The notes: generated from the letters alone by a model not told the origin. Counted from the stretch's first letter, positions 11,801 through 24,594 are shown. The stretch is 64,000 bases of DNA from Chlorella sorokiniana (GCA_025917655.1 CP084615.1:744001-808000), one strand, 5' to 3'. Translations and numbers: made by a program.

Positions 11801-12048
11801 CGCCGCCTTGTGCTCCAGCTGCTGCTGCCGCTCCTGCAGCGTGGTCACCTCGGCCCGCAGCTGCTCCAGACGCTCCTGCTGCTGCAGCAGCAGCTGCTGC
11901 GCCTGGCGGAACAGCTCTTGCTTCTGCTTGCGGCTGCTGACGCCGGCGATGCTGCCGCCGGTGGCCAGATCGTGGGTTGCCGCCTCGCCCGCCTCGGCAG
12001 GGGCCGCCACGGGGCCTGAACCACTGCCGCCGCTGCTGCTGTCTTCAC
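8876..12048 (-). CDS. Ala-rich coiled-coil protein B (tandem paralogue; 5' exon not found)
   Basis: Same gene plan as coiled-coil A just downstream. Exons right to left: 12048-about 11530, about 11310-11032, about 10813-10570, about 10387-9556, 9303-9098 and 8939-8876, ending LELQLQPWDGTS and a TGA stop. The protein is almost entirely helical and heptad-like (QQERLEQLRAEVTTLQERQ; LQRKVAESLKKRQEAAARLQ). Two exons end in the signature ARGRNALLEKAWANALE / ARSRSALLEKAWASALE. The 12048 exon begins with Gly-Glu after a GCAG acceptor, exactly as the matching exon of gene A does, so both have an unseen upstream first exon. Single-base frame breaks fall near 11600 (G run), 11110 (G5), 10650, 10160-10200 and 9235 (C run). 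Function unknown; a long rod-shaped scaffold is likely. Confidence 0.65.
11322..11344. repeat. T16-G7 homopolymer tract in an intron
   Basis: Sixteen T followed by seven G on the plus strand, inside an intron of coiled-coil gene B. On the gene strand it is C7 then A16, about 30 bp upstream of the next exon's left side. Possibly a retro-inserted A tail, but no element is attached. Confidence 0.75.
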
Positions 12049-12845
12049 CTGCACGGTGAGCAGGTGCAAAATTAATGGTTAGCTTGCAAAGCAGAGCAAG
12101 CGAACGCAGCTGGCTGATGGCTGAAGGTCGCTGAGCACCAACCAAAAGCGCCGGGGGCGGGTGGGGACTTTAGCTGCAGGACAGGATGCGGGCTCGCCTG
12201 AGGTCTGCCGGTTACATCAGCGCTGCCCACGACACGAAACAAGCCTTGTCGGCGAGAGCAGGACTGCCGGCGGCTGGCGTGAGCCGGCTGCCCTGCCAGG
12301 CTCCTAGCCGCCCGCTGCAGCTGCATTCTGGCTCGAAATTGGCACAAAGAGCCGTGTCGCGATGCCGCGATCGCTCAGAGAGCCGGGATGGGTAGGGATG
12401 ATGGTGCGGTGCGTCGTAGAGTTTGGCGTGCTGCGATGGCACAGCAGCAATGGGCGCTAGCCTTGCGCTGTTGATGCGGCAAGCTTAATAAGCTATTGAG
12501 GAATGCAGCGGGCAGAGTGAGTGTATCACTCGCCAGAGCCCTGTTCAGTTGCGCGCCCTCACCTGTAGCTTGCTGTCTGGGCGATCCCAAGCCTGAAGGC
12601 GATCAGCAATCAAGCAATGGGCGTATGAGAGCTGGGCTGGAAAGCAAAGCTGTGGTTACCACCCGCCGCTGGATATGACTGTGTGTGGACTATTTACAGC
12701 ATTGAGTTGGGCTTGGTTGGGATGCAGCTGGGCATGCAGTTCACCTGCCGACGCTGCTGGAGTAGAAGGCCTCCAGCGCGCATGCGCTGGCGTTCCTGGC
12801 GTTCGCTTGACACAGCGCTGTACCGGACAAAGCCTGCATGCCCGT
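12049..12845. other. Intergenic between coiled-coil gene B and the ZNFX1-like gene
   Basis: Holds the promoter and probable first exon of coiled-coil gene B (minus strand) and the 3' UTR of the ZNFX1-like gene (minus strand). Several short ATG-initiated frames exist between 12100 and 12600, but none could be tied to a convincing donor and phase. No independent gene is seen. Confidence 0.4.
12694..12698 (-). terminator. Candidate TGTAA poly(A) signal of the ZNFX1-like gene
   Basis: TTACA on the plus strand reads TGTAA on the gene strand, about 150 nt downstream of the stop codon at 12846. TGTAA is the usual chlorophyte polyadenylation signal. Being only five bases, it could be chance. Confidence 0.4.
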
Positions 12846-15800
12846 CTACATGTTGCGCTGCTGCTGCTGCGCCAGCTGGAAAAAGTCGATTGCAGGGGCA
12901 TTGCCCTCTTGAAGGTTGTGGTTGGCGCCCCCAATCGTGCGGCGGCACTCGGGGCAGCGCATCGCCTGCATCGCGCCGCCACACTCGCCAATCACGTAGA
13001 TGAAGCCGCAAGAGCAGCGGTTGAAGTGGCCGGTGCCTGCGCAACGCAACGCTTGCAGGGTGGGATCCGCCTGTGTGGTTGCGCGTGGCTGTCCCCCACC
13101 CATGCATGCGCTCTGCTGAGCTTACGGTTCAATCCTGGGTTGGCCAGCGAGGGGTCGGCCTGCACCATCGCGCGCACAATCAGCGCCTTGTCCTCCTCGC
13201 TCAGCTCCCCCTGCGTGCATTGGAAGGGGGTGACTGGGGGGATGGCACTGACCGGTGGCAAGGCCTTTCAGAGGCGGCTTCAGCTTGTTTGGGATGTGGA
13301 GGCGACGCACCGTGTCGCGCAGCTGCCTCACGCGCCGCAGCAGGCCGCTCAGGCCCTCCATCTGCTCTGCCATCTGGTCAGGGTCCTCTGCAGCAGCTGG
13401 GTGCGTGCGAACGAGGCGCTGAGCATCTGCCAGGACCTCCTCTGCCTTGTCCAGCGTCACGTGCTTTGCCTGCTGTGTGGCGCTGCGATGAGCGCGGGGC
13501 TCCTTGCGCAGGGCCTCCGCCATGGCGGTTGAGTCCAGGGCGGCCAGGGCCATGGCGCGAGCCATGAGCAGCTGGGCCAGGGCGCGGCAGCAGGCGACCT
13601 GCGGAAACATGTGAGCAGCAAGGTGGTGAGGGATGGGGCAGTGTCCTGCGAGCCGTGCTAGCCCGCGGCTGCCACGCGTCCACTGCAGCCCCCACCTGGT
13701 AGCGGAAGGAGCCCCTCTCCTCTGCCAGCTGCTGCGCGTACTCGGCTCCCTTCAGGCCGCCACTGAACAACCTGGTCAGGCTCCCTGCCAGCTCGCTCAC
13801 TCGCTGCTCTGCGGGCCGCGAGCTCCCTTGGCGGCTGCCGCCGCGGCCAGCTTGGGGGCCCATGGGGCGGGCAGGGGCCTTGCCCGCACGGACCAGCTCT
13901 GCTTTCAAGGCCTCCAGCTCAGCAGCGCCCAGCTGCACACAGAACATGCATTCAACATGAACGCAGAGCTTGGTGCCGCACGCCGGTTGCTGCCTGCCCA
14001 TCGATCGCAGCAGCCCAGCCGTCCCTGGCACCCACCTGCAGGAGCTCCACGCAGCACCTGGTGCGCATCAGCACCGCGCGCAGGGCTGGAGTGACGTCGG
14101 GCGGGGCATGACCAGGTGGCGCAGCGCCTCCTCCGTCCTGCCCTGGGGGCAGTCGCTGCTCCTCGGCCAGGCGCAGCACCGTGGCTCTGCAGCCACGACA
14201 AGCGGGCCGAGAAGGAACGAGCCTCAAGCCCGAATTCAGCAGGCGGTGCTGTCCATGAGATGCTGCCTGGCGCACGCGCCGGTCAGCTGCACTGCCGTGC
14301 CCCGCACCTGGCGGCATCGTACAGCAGGATGGTGGGGGCTGCGACACCTCCTTCACCAACGCCTTGCAGCGCTCCAGCAGCTCCCGCCCATCCTTCTGGA
14401 GGCCGTGCAGCTGGCGCTGGCGCTCCCCTCCGCCCCCGCCCTCACTGGCGGCGGCCGCCGCTGCGCTCCGGGACAGGCCGTCTAGCCGGCGCCCCAGACC
14501 TTCCAGCGCGACGCTCGACTGCTTCAAAACTTGATCTCCGCTGCATCCACGCCCTGCTTGCCGAGCAGGCGTCCGTAGCGCCGGACCCCGCCCACGGGGC
14601 CCGGCACTTCATGCAGGTTGAGGCCTGGGACAGGCTTTCCTGCGGCACCACACCAAGTGCATCAGTTTGCACTCTGAACACGCGGCGGGTTGATAGCAAA
14701 TAGCGTCTGCGTCAAGCGTCAGCGCAGCAGAGCGGCGCGCATGACCCTCTGGTAATCTGTCAGGGCAGCGCGTTTGCAGCCCAGCCAGCAGGGCGGCTTG
14801 CCTGGGGGAAGGGCGCTGCCCAGCTGCCGTCTGGCCGTCTGGTGTAGGCGCCACGCACCTCCTCCCCGCCGCCCTGCGCACGGGGACCGAAGGCAAGGCG
14901 TGAGGGCCCTCATGCGCCCGGGTATGCAGCCCAAAGGGCTCCTGCTGCAGCGCATTGGTGCCTCCCTGCACTCACCTCCAGCGAGCGCTTCTTTGCCTGC
15001 AGCTCCATCTGTTCATCCATGCTGGACACCTGTCGCCACGAACAGCAATGCGAAGCATACAAATCAACCAAAGATCACAGAAAGGGAGCACTCGAAGGAC
15101 GGGTGGCCGCTGCTGCCCTTGGGCAGCGCTGCCACGGGAGCCATGCAAGCAGCCTGACCGGGAAGGCATGTCCGCAGGGCAGGCAGATAAGCGGGTCTGC
15201 GTCCAGCTCCTCCTGGCCCAGCTGGACGACGCACCGCTCCTCACACATGATGGGGTCATACACCTGGGGGCAGCGGTGGTGGGTGTGTTGGTGCGTGCTT
15301 TTTTGGAGGGGGAGGCGGCGGGGGCGGGGCGGGGGCGCGTGGTGGTGGCGCACTTCTCAGAGCGCGCTCTGCAGCTGTTGATGGCTGAACGGTTGATGGC
15401 CGAGGGTGATTGGCGAGCACTGTAAGGCAAGGACGACTCAGGCCCGGCTGCAATGTGGCAGGTGCGTCAGCGCAGCGCCTCACCATGATGTCTGGCAGGC
15501 CGTGGTTGGGGCAGAACCTGGGGTCTGGGCAGGGCTCGCCGCACACGCTGGGGCACAGGCAGCCGCACGCCAGGCGCCGGCTGCAGCGCTTGTCACATGG
15601 CAGGCGCACGCAGGGGGCGCCACAGGGCAGGGGACAGAGGCCCTGCATTCAAGCAGGGGGCCAGCCATGGGATGCGTGCAGGACGATGGTGGTTGGATGC
15701 TTGGCTAGCATAGGTCGGATGCAGATTGCACAACACCCACCTGGTGTGGGCAATCCCAAGGGCAGGGCTCCGCGCAGGGCGGGCACAGGTCCCCACAGGC

Positions 15801-18800
15801 CTTGCCGCACTTGCTGTGCATGCACTGCACGCCGCAGGGCTTGCGGCATGGCGGGCACTCGCTGCCCTGGTGGCACCGCCCCTCGCAGCGGTGGCCACAG
15901 AACAGGGTGCGCCCGCACGCCCCCGTGCACTTGCGGTGAAGCCACTCAGCGGGCGGCGGCAGCCGCAGCACGCGGTCGCCGCTTGGCAGGCGGACGGTTA
16001 GAGTGCTGCCCCGCTGCTCCGTCTCAAGCGAGGCCGGTACAGCCGGTGAGCGGAAGCCCAGCTCGTGCGCTGCCCAGCCCTCCAGGCAGCGGCCGCAGCT
16101 GGAGGTGCACGGGTGCTCGCAAGGCAGCAGCGCATTGCACGCGTGGCTGCACATCCAGGGCTTGTTCTGCGGGGTTGGAAGGCCCCAACACGCGCTTGGA
16201 CGAGCCACAAGCCATGGCCCTCGTGCATGGTTTGCCGCGACCGACCGACACCAGCGATCTGGCCCCGCCCGAAGCGCACCCCACCTGCGCAGCCTGGGCG
16301 TCGGCACACGGCACGGCGATGACGTGGCCACAGTGCGGCATGCACACCTCCACCGGCCTCTCGCACCGCACAGCCTCAACCTGCCTCGCCCTGCGGGTTT
16401 GCAGCGGTGGCAGCAGAGCGGTGAAGGCGTTTGCCTGAAGAGCGTAGTCTCCAAAGCCAAGAGCCAAGCCCTTTGAGGCGGCGTAGCACGGCAGCCTTGC
16501 TCACCTCCAGCATTCCAGGCTGGGCATGACGTGCCCGCAGGGCAGCGGCACGTCTCGCAGGAGCACCGTGCAGCTCCCGCACTTCTCGTAGCACTTGTAC
16601 CGGCAGGGGTGCCCACACGGCTGGGGCTTGTTGCACGGCTTGTGGCACTTGGTGAGGCGGTGGAGGGGGTCGTCGCTGTGGCACAGCCTGCACCAGAACC
16701 TCCAACAGACAGCTGATGCACCCAGCCATCGGCAGTAGGAGGGGAGGTGGCAGAGGCTGGTTTCACCTGGGGCATGCGTGCCCGCAGGGCTGCAGGCGCT
16801 CTGTGCAGTTGCGGGAGCAGCCGCCGTCGCTGACGCGCGTGTCAAAGTCCCGCGGCGTGCTGACAGCCGTCACATCCAGCGGGTGCTTCTGGCAGACCAG
16901 ATGGAAGGCAGGACCCAACAAGTCGTCCTCTTCGAACATGCTCACGACCTGAAGAGGGCAGACGGGATGGAGGCAGCCTGAAACTCATGGAGCATCGGCG
17001 AGAAGCCGTGGAGCCTCATTGCTGGAATGTCGTCCCAAGCCCCACAGACCCACAGAGCATTCCCTGCTGTCTGCCCGCCATGCCCCGCCAGCAGGCCTCA
17101 CGCCCACCCGGGGCCAGATGCCGGGATGCCTGCCGCTGGCCATGCAGTCAGCGTTGCCGATGATGTAGAGACCCTGCTTGGCGCGGGACAGCATCACGTT
17201 GGTGCGGTTCTGCAGCCGCACAAAGCCGACCTGCTTGTCCCTGCAGCAGAACGACGGCGAGCACAGTGCTGGTGTCTAGCTTCAGATGGGTGGCGAGGAG
17301 CAGCGATGAACTTATGGTGCGCATGCGGAGGTGCGCGGCAGCAGTGCCCGCTTGACTTCTGGTGGCGCCGCCGCCAAGCCCGCTCACTTGTTGGAGCGCA
17401 CAAGGGACAGGATGATGATTTCGTTTTCCTCCCCCTGCATGTTATCGAGCGAAGGTTACGATACTTGACAAGCAAGGCATGTTTGCAACAGGAGGCGACG
17501 CGGGCACCTGGTAGTTATCGATCGTGGCCAGGCGCACAGCGTCCTTCATGCTCATCTCCCGCCCAGCCCCTGCAGCAGCAGCAGGCAGGGCTTGTGGGCG
17601 GGCATCTCGAGCGGATGCATGAGCTCGCAGTCAGGGTCCTGTCCTGGGCTGGCGCGCGGGCGGCAGGGGCCGCGCGCGCCACACATGCACACGCAACTAG
17701 CAGCTGGGTCGTCACCAGCCAGCTCAGCCGCATCCCCCTCCTCCATGTCAGCCAGATCCTGCGCGTCCCGCTCATCCAGCGTGATGCAGAAGTGGCGGGC
17801 GGCCTCCCGGCGCAGGAGCAACAGCTGGCCAACGTAGGGGGTCAGGATGGTGATCTTGCCTGCAGGATGGGTGGGTGGGTGGGGTGGGGAGGGGGGCTGG
17901 CTGCACTTAGTTTCTGCCACAGGTGCGCCACAGTGGCATGAGCAGGACAGTACGCTCTTCCAGCTGCTGCTGACGTTCAAACGGCCAGTGCACTAGAAGA
18001 AAGCCCCCGCTTGCCTCCGCCGTAGCCATTCTGCACCAGGTAGCGGGCCAGGCGGGTGGCCATCTCCGCCTCAAAGAGGTTGTACTTGGAGGCCAGGTCG
18101 TCCCGGTCGCCGCCCTCGGGCTGCGCGTGCGTGATCCAGAACATTGGGTGCTGCATGCCGCGCACGGCGCCGTACCGCAGCACGTCCGGATGGTCCTGGA
18201 GCAGGGGAGTGGCGGGCACAGGCAGTGGTCACTTGTGCACCTGAGAGGCAGTCCACTCCAGCCAGCCAGGGACTTGCCAGCAGCACCTGCATGCTCGGCT
18301 CAAGTCTGCTCCCACTAGGCGGAGAGCAGCAGGGGCTGTACAGGCGATCTTGTCTGCCCACCTTCAGGCTGGGGTAGATTGTGGCACGGATGAGGCGGCT
18401 GACAGCGGGGCGCATGCGGCGCTGCTGCTCCAGGGTGCGCACGGGCACCCGCCCCTGCCGCACCAGGCGCTCAAACAGGGAGAGGTCCAGGTTGTAGCCG
18501 AAGTTGGAGTCCATGGACAGGAGGTAGGTCTGCGCGGGTGGGCACATGGGCGGTCTCCTGTTTGGACACCCGCACAGCAGGCACAGGTGATTCAGAGTCA
18601 CCGTGCAGCAGGCACGGATGACGTGTGCCGGACTGTGCGCAAAGCGACGGGCACAGCGGCGAGGAGTTGGAACAGGCACTTCAGGGCATCGAGGCGGGCG
18701 GTTCAGCAGTTGCTTGCCTGGACCTTTGGCCGCAGCTGTTCGTGGTCGCCGATGAGGATGAGCTGCTCGGTGTGGCGGGTCAGGAGGCCAGCACGTGAGC

Positions 18801-21800
18801 CTCCAGCACCTCAGCAGCCTCCTCGCAAATCACAATCTGCGAGGCGCAGGGCAGGTGTAGGGGCAATTGTGCTAGGGGCGATTGTGCCGCTGATGGGGAC
18901 AGGAGCATCTGCCGCACAGTCGCACAGCAGCTACCTCAAGCAGGGGAGCAACACACACTTGGCAGTTGCGGGAGGCTAAAAACGATGCAGCAAACTGCCG
19001 CCGTGCCTTGGGTCCCAGGGCGGCGATGAGGCTCTGGTTCATGGCCACGCCTGAAGTCGTGGCCCCCACCACCTTTGCATTGTTGAGCACCTGAAACAGT
19101 GTCCAGGATCAAGGCAAGGGGAACAGTCGCTGGTCCCGCCGCAGGCCTGCCACGGTGGTTTGTGCAGTCAGGAGCACTGCTCACACCACTGAGAAGCCGG
19201 CGGCGATGACATGCGGGTTCCCTCAACACATTCTCACCCTCAAGTTGCTGGCGTCGTGCACCCTGCCCAGCCGCTCGCGGCAGCGAGAGTAGGCCTCCAT
19301 GTGGCGGTGCAGGTCGTGCAGCAGCCCCTGCTGCCAGGCCAGCCTCCAGTGGGCCACCAGACGCTGCCGCTGCTGCCTGCGCCACAAGCGGGGTGAGCAA
19401 CAGGCAGACGACGATGGACAGTGTCGCTCACATGGCTGAAGGCATTCTAGTACCCTGCAAACCCTCCTCCCTGTAGTACGGCAATGACGTACAGCGTCAG
19501 AGCCCAGGCGTCTTGCGATGCCAGCAGCACGGCGATGCTGTCGTCCCCATCAAGATCCATGCCATCGCTGGAAGCGTCATCGGCGTCAGCCATCAGCAAG
19601 TCCGCTGCATCCACTGCAGGAGTGCGGTGGCGACCATGTAAGTGTTGCATGCAGCTTTAAGGCATCAGCAGGAGCCTGGTTAGCAGGCAGCCACTCTTTG
19701 AGGAGCATGGATCTCTCGAGCCCTTGCACCTGTGCTTGTGTCGCTGTCATCTGATGAGGAGCCTGCATCTGCGGCCTCCTCATCGCCTTCATCCTGCAGG
19801 ACTGAGAAGCCCAGGCGTGCTTTTGCCAGCCCTGCGTGCTGTTCGTGATGTGTGCCAGCCTGGCCTGGCGGACTGCTCTGCCTGCCATGCTGCCTCAAGT
19901 CCCTGCCGTTGGCCCAGGTGCCCCAGGTCGATGGGTGGACCCGTCCACCGTCCCCAGCCTGCATGGAAGCAGTCAAACCTGGTTAGTGGCTGAGGCATTG
20001 CCAACCATAGGCACATATAGCAGCCTCTGCGACTTTGCATGCGCACCAGAGAATCAAAGACTCTGGGCGCAGTGCCCTCAACCAGGTCCGCTGCATGCTT
20101 CCAGGGCAGCCAGTCCCTGAACGCCCAAAGTGCATCAGTTGTTCTGCATGCCTCACGCTTCAGCAGTTTACTGTGCAGGTGAAGGCGCAGCGGCTGCCCA
20201 CCCGGCCTCCTTCAGCTCCTGCACGATCTCCTGACAGTCGCGCTCACACACCTCCATGGTGCCGTAGCACTCGGCTTTCAGGCGGCCCTCTGCATGCGCA
20301 GGCGCAGGGTGTCAACATCAGTTGTGTGCATGGAGCGGAGGAGCGACGAGCCCACTGCCGGTGGCGCCAGCTTCAGCAGCGTAGTTGCTGTCCCGCCCTG
20401 ACTTGCCTGACTGCAGCTTTCCGCTGGACTTGATAATCTCCTTAAGGTTGTGGCGCTCCAGTATCTGAGACTTGGACCTTCACGCATGAAAGAGAGGCAT
20501 GCTTCAAACAAAGCGCCGTGGGAGTGCTGGCAATGCGGAACGCGCCTAAACCCTGGCGCAGCAGAGTCGCATCCCCCCAGCCCACTTGGATCCAATGCGA
20601 ACCATCTCGTTGGGATCTTTAATGAGCTCCAGCTGCAGGATGCCCTCCAGGAACTGGTCCAGTGCGTGGTTGGTGTAGCAAACGCACAGCACAGGCAGCT
20701 GCCCGGCATCCAGGTTGCCCAGCAGCACACGCATCAGCTGCAAAGCGAGGTGCGTCTTGCCGGTGCCCGGCGGGCCCTGGACCAACGCAAGCTGCTGCGA
20801 CAGGCACGCCTGCGCGGAAGGCAGGTCGCGGGGCGGGGCCATGATCCGCAACGTGCTTGTAACCCTGTCTCATGCGTCATTAATGAATGCAGCTGTGAGT
20901 TGGGGGCTCATCCCTCTGTGCAGACAGGCCTGGCTCTGGAGATGCAACAATCAAAGCAAAGCCCAGTCACAAGACTGCTCACCTTCAGGGCAGTAATTTG
21001 GCCTGGATCCAGGGTTGTGAGCTCCGTCAGGGCACCAACAGGGAAAGCAGCGGGGTCCAGCAGGTCGACGGCGGCCAGCTGGTCCATCAGAGCGACGCTG
21101 CGATGCGCCGCCAGCAGTTCCACCCTGTCTGCCGACGCTAGCATGCGCAGGTCGTACGCATGGCTGTCGCCGCCCAGGAAGGCAGGCGGCTGCACGTGGG
21201 CGATGGCTTGGCCTGCGGGGCAGCAGTGTGGATGCACATCGGAGCAGGCAGCAAGGGGGAGAAGTTCAGCAGCCACATTGTGCTTCGGCGTAACTGACGG
21301 CTGCTGCGGGCTTCACACTCCCACTTCCCACGCTACCATCATCCCCACACACTTCACGCATACAGCGCATTTGCTGGCAAACGAGTGCCGTCCAAAGCAG
21401 AGTGCGGTCAGGCCAAAGCGACGCAATCAACCACGCACCTGGCGCTTGCGTCGGGGGCGGCAGCAGTAGCTCCTGCATGGGCAGGCACTCCATCCCCTGC
21501 AGCGCTTTCAGTATCGGCTCATACGCGAAGTAGCTGCCCCCGACTGCAGCATCACCACTGAAGAAAGCGTTGCCCTGGTGCCTGCATGCCGCCACTGGCC
21601 CTGCGCCCTGCTGCCTCGCTGCCTGGCGCTGGCCACCAGCAGGTGCATCATCTCCTTCAAGTCGTCAACGTGGGTTGCGCCCGACCCCAGCCTGCAAAAA
21701 ATTGGTCAGACATGACTGAGGCAAGGGCCCGATGGGAAAGTTGGCAGCCAGTGCTGCATGCTAGCCGGCCAGGCGCAGCAGCAAGACGAGGCTACGAGAA

Positions 21801-24594
21801 GCAACCCCAGCAGGCGGCCCACCTGATGCCAACGCTGGGTCGGAAGCCGGGCTGCGGCCTGCTCGGTGCCAGCTCCTCGATGTCCCGCTGGCTGACAGTG
21901 CCAAACACCAGAAGCTCCTCCCCTGCACCTCGGCACGCGCTGCGGGCGGCACCACCAGGCAGATGAGCGTGCCGTGCTGCAGCCGCTTCGTCTTGGTCCA
22001 GAACTCGCGGCGCTGCTGCGGCGTGGCATCCCGCTTCACGTCGTCAAAGCTGACCTGCGTAATGCAGGCCGTACGAACATCACCGCGGCCGCCAGCAGCT
22101 GGCATGGTGCTGTGATGCAGGCGCAGCTGGGAGCCCAGGCATGGAGAGCAGGCCCTCATCGCGGCTCACCACAAAGTGCGCTCCGGCCCACTTGTTCAGG
22201 TGCACATCCTCCACCACCACATTCTTGTAGTCAAAAACCTGCGCAAGGGGCATGCACAAGAGAGTGGCTGCACATGTCAGCCACCTGCCAAGGCCGTGAA
22301 TAACCTCACAAAAAGAAGGGGAATGCCGGGCGGGGGGGGGGGGGGGTGTTCGCACGGTGCAGGCAGCAGCTTGAGTGCTAGTTCTTGACACTGCGCAGCC
22401 TCCCGCAGGCAGCACACCCTGACGTCTTGCTGAGTTGCGGCGGCGGCGGCCAGCAGGCCGCCCTGCTGATGCCGGCGCCCAGGCGGCGCGGCGGCTGATG
22501 AGCGGGCCAGGGACGCCTGGTACGCCGCCACGCCGCCGCACAGCTCCGCCAAGATGTCGTGACGCATCAGCCTGCGGCAGGCAAGCAACAATGCGATGCA
22601 CGCGGGTCTTCAGCCAGAGATCGTCCCCGCAGTGAGCCATGCAGGGCGCCCCACAGCCCAACGCAGGAGGTGTGGTCGGAGGGGTGCGGCATGCTGCGGA
22701 GGCAGTTGGCCAAGTGGCGAGGCAGGTGGTAGCCTGGCCCCCACCTGTACTGCCTGTCAATGTGGGCCTCGGCAGAGCCGGGGGCAGGTGCCAGGAGGGC
22801 CCCTTGGGCAGGTAGGGGGCAGGGTGCACAGCACCTCGTCGCTGGTGGGCATTGTAGAGATGGCGCGGATGTCGGCGTGGTCGTTGCTGTGCCTGAAAGC
22901 AGTACAGAGTCAAAAGGGGGACGGAGGTGAGGACTGGTGCGTGAGGGGCAGGAAAGTCACAGAGCATGGGCTGGGCTAGATGCGAATATGCAGGGGAAGC
23001 AGCAGGGCGACGGCAAGAACTGCCTGCAAGGCAACCTGATCGGCAGGCAGCCGGCAGGCACAAGGAACCTGCCTGGGCCCTCCCTCCCTGAGCTCCCCGG
23101 GCCCCTCCAGGCCAGCCTTCTCCTCCTGGCGTCCAAACAGGCGCTCCCGGGCGGCGGCGTCCCGCTTGCGCCGCTCGCGGCGGCTCTCCAGGTCGACCAG
23201 ATGCTGGCGCAGCCGCTCGTGCTCCCCCAGCACACTGCACAGCAGCAGCAGGATGAGTTGCAGCCAGGACGGTAGGTGCGCGGCAATCCCTGCAACGTGC
23301 TCGAGGGAGCAGGCACTTTCTTCCTTTTGCAGGAACATCAGGCTGGAAGATGTGAACAGGCGGGCTGTTTCCCCTGTGTGCAGGGTTCCAGCACCCCCTC
23401 GCCCACCGTCGGATGTCTGCAACACGCTTTTGCACTGCGGTGTGCAGAGGCGCTCGGCTGCTGTGCTGCTCCAGGCTGGAAAGGAAGGCTTCCAGGCTGT
23501 CTGCCAGGGTGGCGGCGGCAGGGGCCAGGCGGGCGCGCTTGTCCTGGAACTTGAGCAGCGCCTCATACACAAAGTCGGCGATGGGCTGCGCCAGCTCAGC
23601 ATAGTCGCCCGGTGCCCAGCGGCTCAGCTCGCGCTGCACAGAGGGCCGCGGCTTTGGGGCCCGGCGAGGGGGACTCAGCTGCCTGTGCTCCCCAGCTGGC
23701 GCGGTCTGGCAGTGAGACCTGGCTGAGGCATCCCAACGCAATTCAGCAACTCACCTCCCCAGCCTTGTGGCGTGGGTCGGCATCCGTGATGCTGCCGGCG
23801 CTTGCCAGCTGCAGCAGGCAGTCGCTTGCTCGGCCCAGGCAGAGCGTGTCGGCGATGCGAGCCAGCACGGGGTTGCTGAGCTGGCCCAGGGGGCTGTTTA
23901 GGAAGCGGCGGTCGGTGACCAGGCGGAGCAGCGGCACGACGACACGTTGGAAGGAGACCAGCACCCGGTTGTTGCCAGCCTGCGACAGGCACCCAGGGAG
24001 CAATCCAGAGGCGGGTGGTGACCGATTTTGGTAAATGCGCCTCATCCATTTATCTAGCCAGCAAGCAAGGTCACTCACCCAAACGGTGAAGTCTGAGCGG
24101 CAGATCTCTTCTATGGCCTGCAGGCAGTGGCTGCTGGGGCCGCCCAACAGCTGCAGCACGTCGCTGGGGTCGTCGCCGAGGCGGCGGTGCGCCTCGCTGA
24201 CCAGGCGGGCCATGTTGAACTGGTCGCCAGCCAGGCTCATGCTGCCGCGCGCATAGCATAGGAGGATGTTGGGCCCGGCGGAAGGCCGTGAGGCACCTGG
24301 GCTGCGGGGCAGCCCAGCATTGCTGGAGGAGCGAGGCGGCGGCGGTGGCGGTGCGGCGCGGCGGGTTGAAGCCCTGTCGCCAAGGCGAGGCTCCTACAGT
24401 ATGCGAAACTGCCAGTTGTGAATAATCATTGCGAGAAGTCGGCTCAGCGAAGCTCCCCAGGCAAAAATGCTGGTGCCTCCTCCTTGCCCTACCCTTCGCG
24501 TCTCGTCTGCGGGGTGCTGGAATTTGCATCCATCGCCGTATCGGCACCAGCCTTTGGCCACATAGAAATGGCAGTTTCTGTCTTGTGGTGCCAT
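12846..24594 (-). CDS. ZNFX1-like: ZNFX1-like RNA helicase: CCCH finger, SF1 helicase, NFX1 zinc fingers, RZ finger
   Basis: A many-exon gene of nearly 12 kb. The start at 24594 (MAPQDRNC) opens a CCCH zinc finger (C-x8-C-x5-C-x3-H, about 24576-24515). Next comes the ZNFX1 N-terminal helical domain (about 24300-23500, e.g. LLGGPSSHCLQAIEEICRSD). The UPF1/SF1 helicase core follows: Walker A GPPGTGKTH (20776-20750), motif II CEEAAEVLEAH (about 18830-18790), an LSMDSNFGYNLDLSLFERLV block (18529 onward), motif V ATIDNYQ/GEENEIIILSLVRSN (about 17525-17400) and motif VI NRTNVMLSRAKQGLYIIGN (about 17210-17155). Cys/His-rich NFX1 fingers occupy 16845-15500, then EELDADPLICLPCGHAF (about 15230-15170), a helical stretch and a C-terminal RZ finger (NRCSCGFIYVIGECGGAM..CPEC, about 13030-12930). 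Animal ZNFX1 senses viral RNA and acts in small-RNA inheritance; a similar RNA-surveillance role here is inference. Single-base frame breaks occur, for instance at about 18782 and 21900. Confidence 0.9.
22331..22346. repeat. Poly-G tract in an intron
   Basis: An unbroken run of about 15 G inside an intron of the ZNFX1-like gene. It is low-complexity DNA, prone to length error in sequencing. Confidence 0.75.

Noticed and set aside
15410-16438. A 342-codon plus-strand open frame opposite the NFX1 zinc fingers
   Set aside because: The minus strand here encodes clear Cys/His fingers; the plus frame has no motif and is a shadow.
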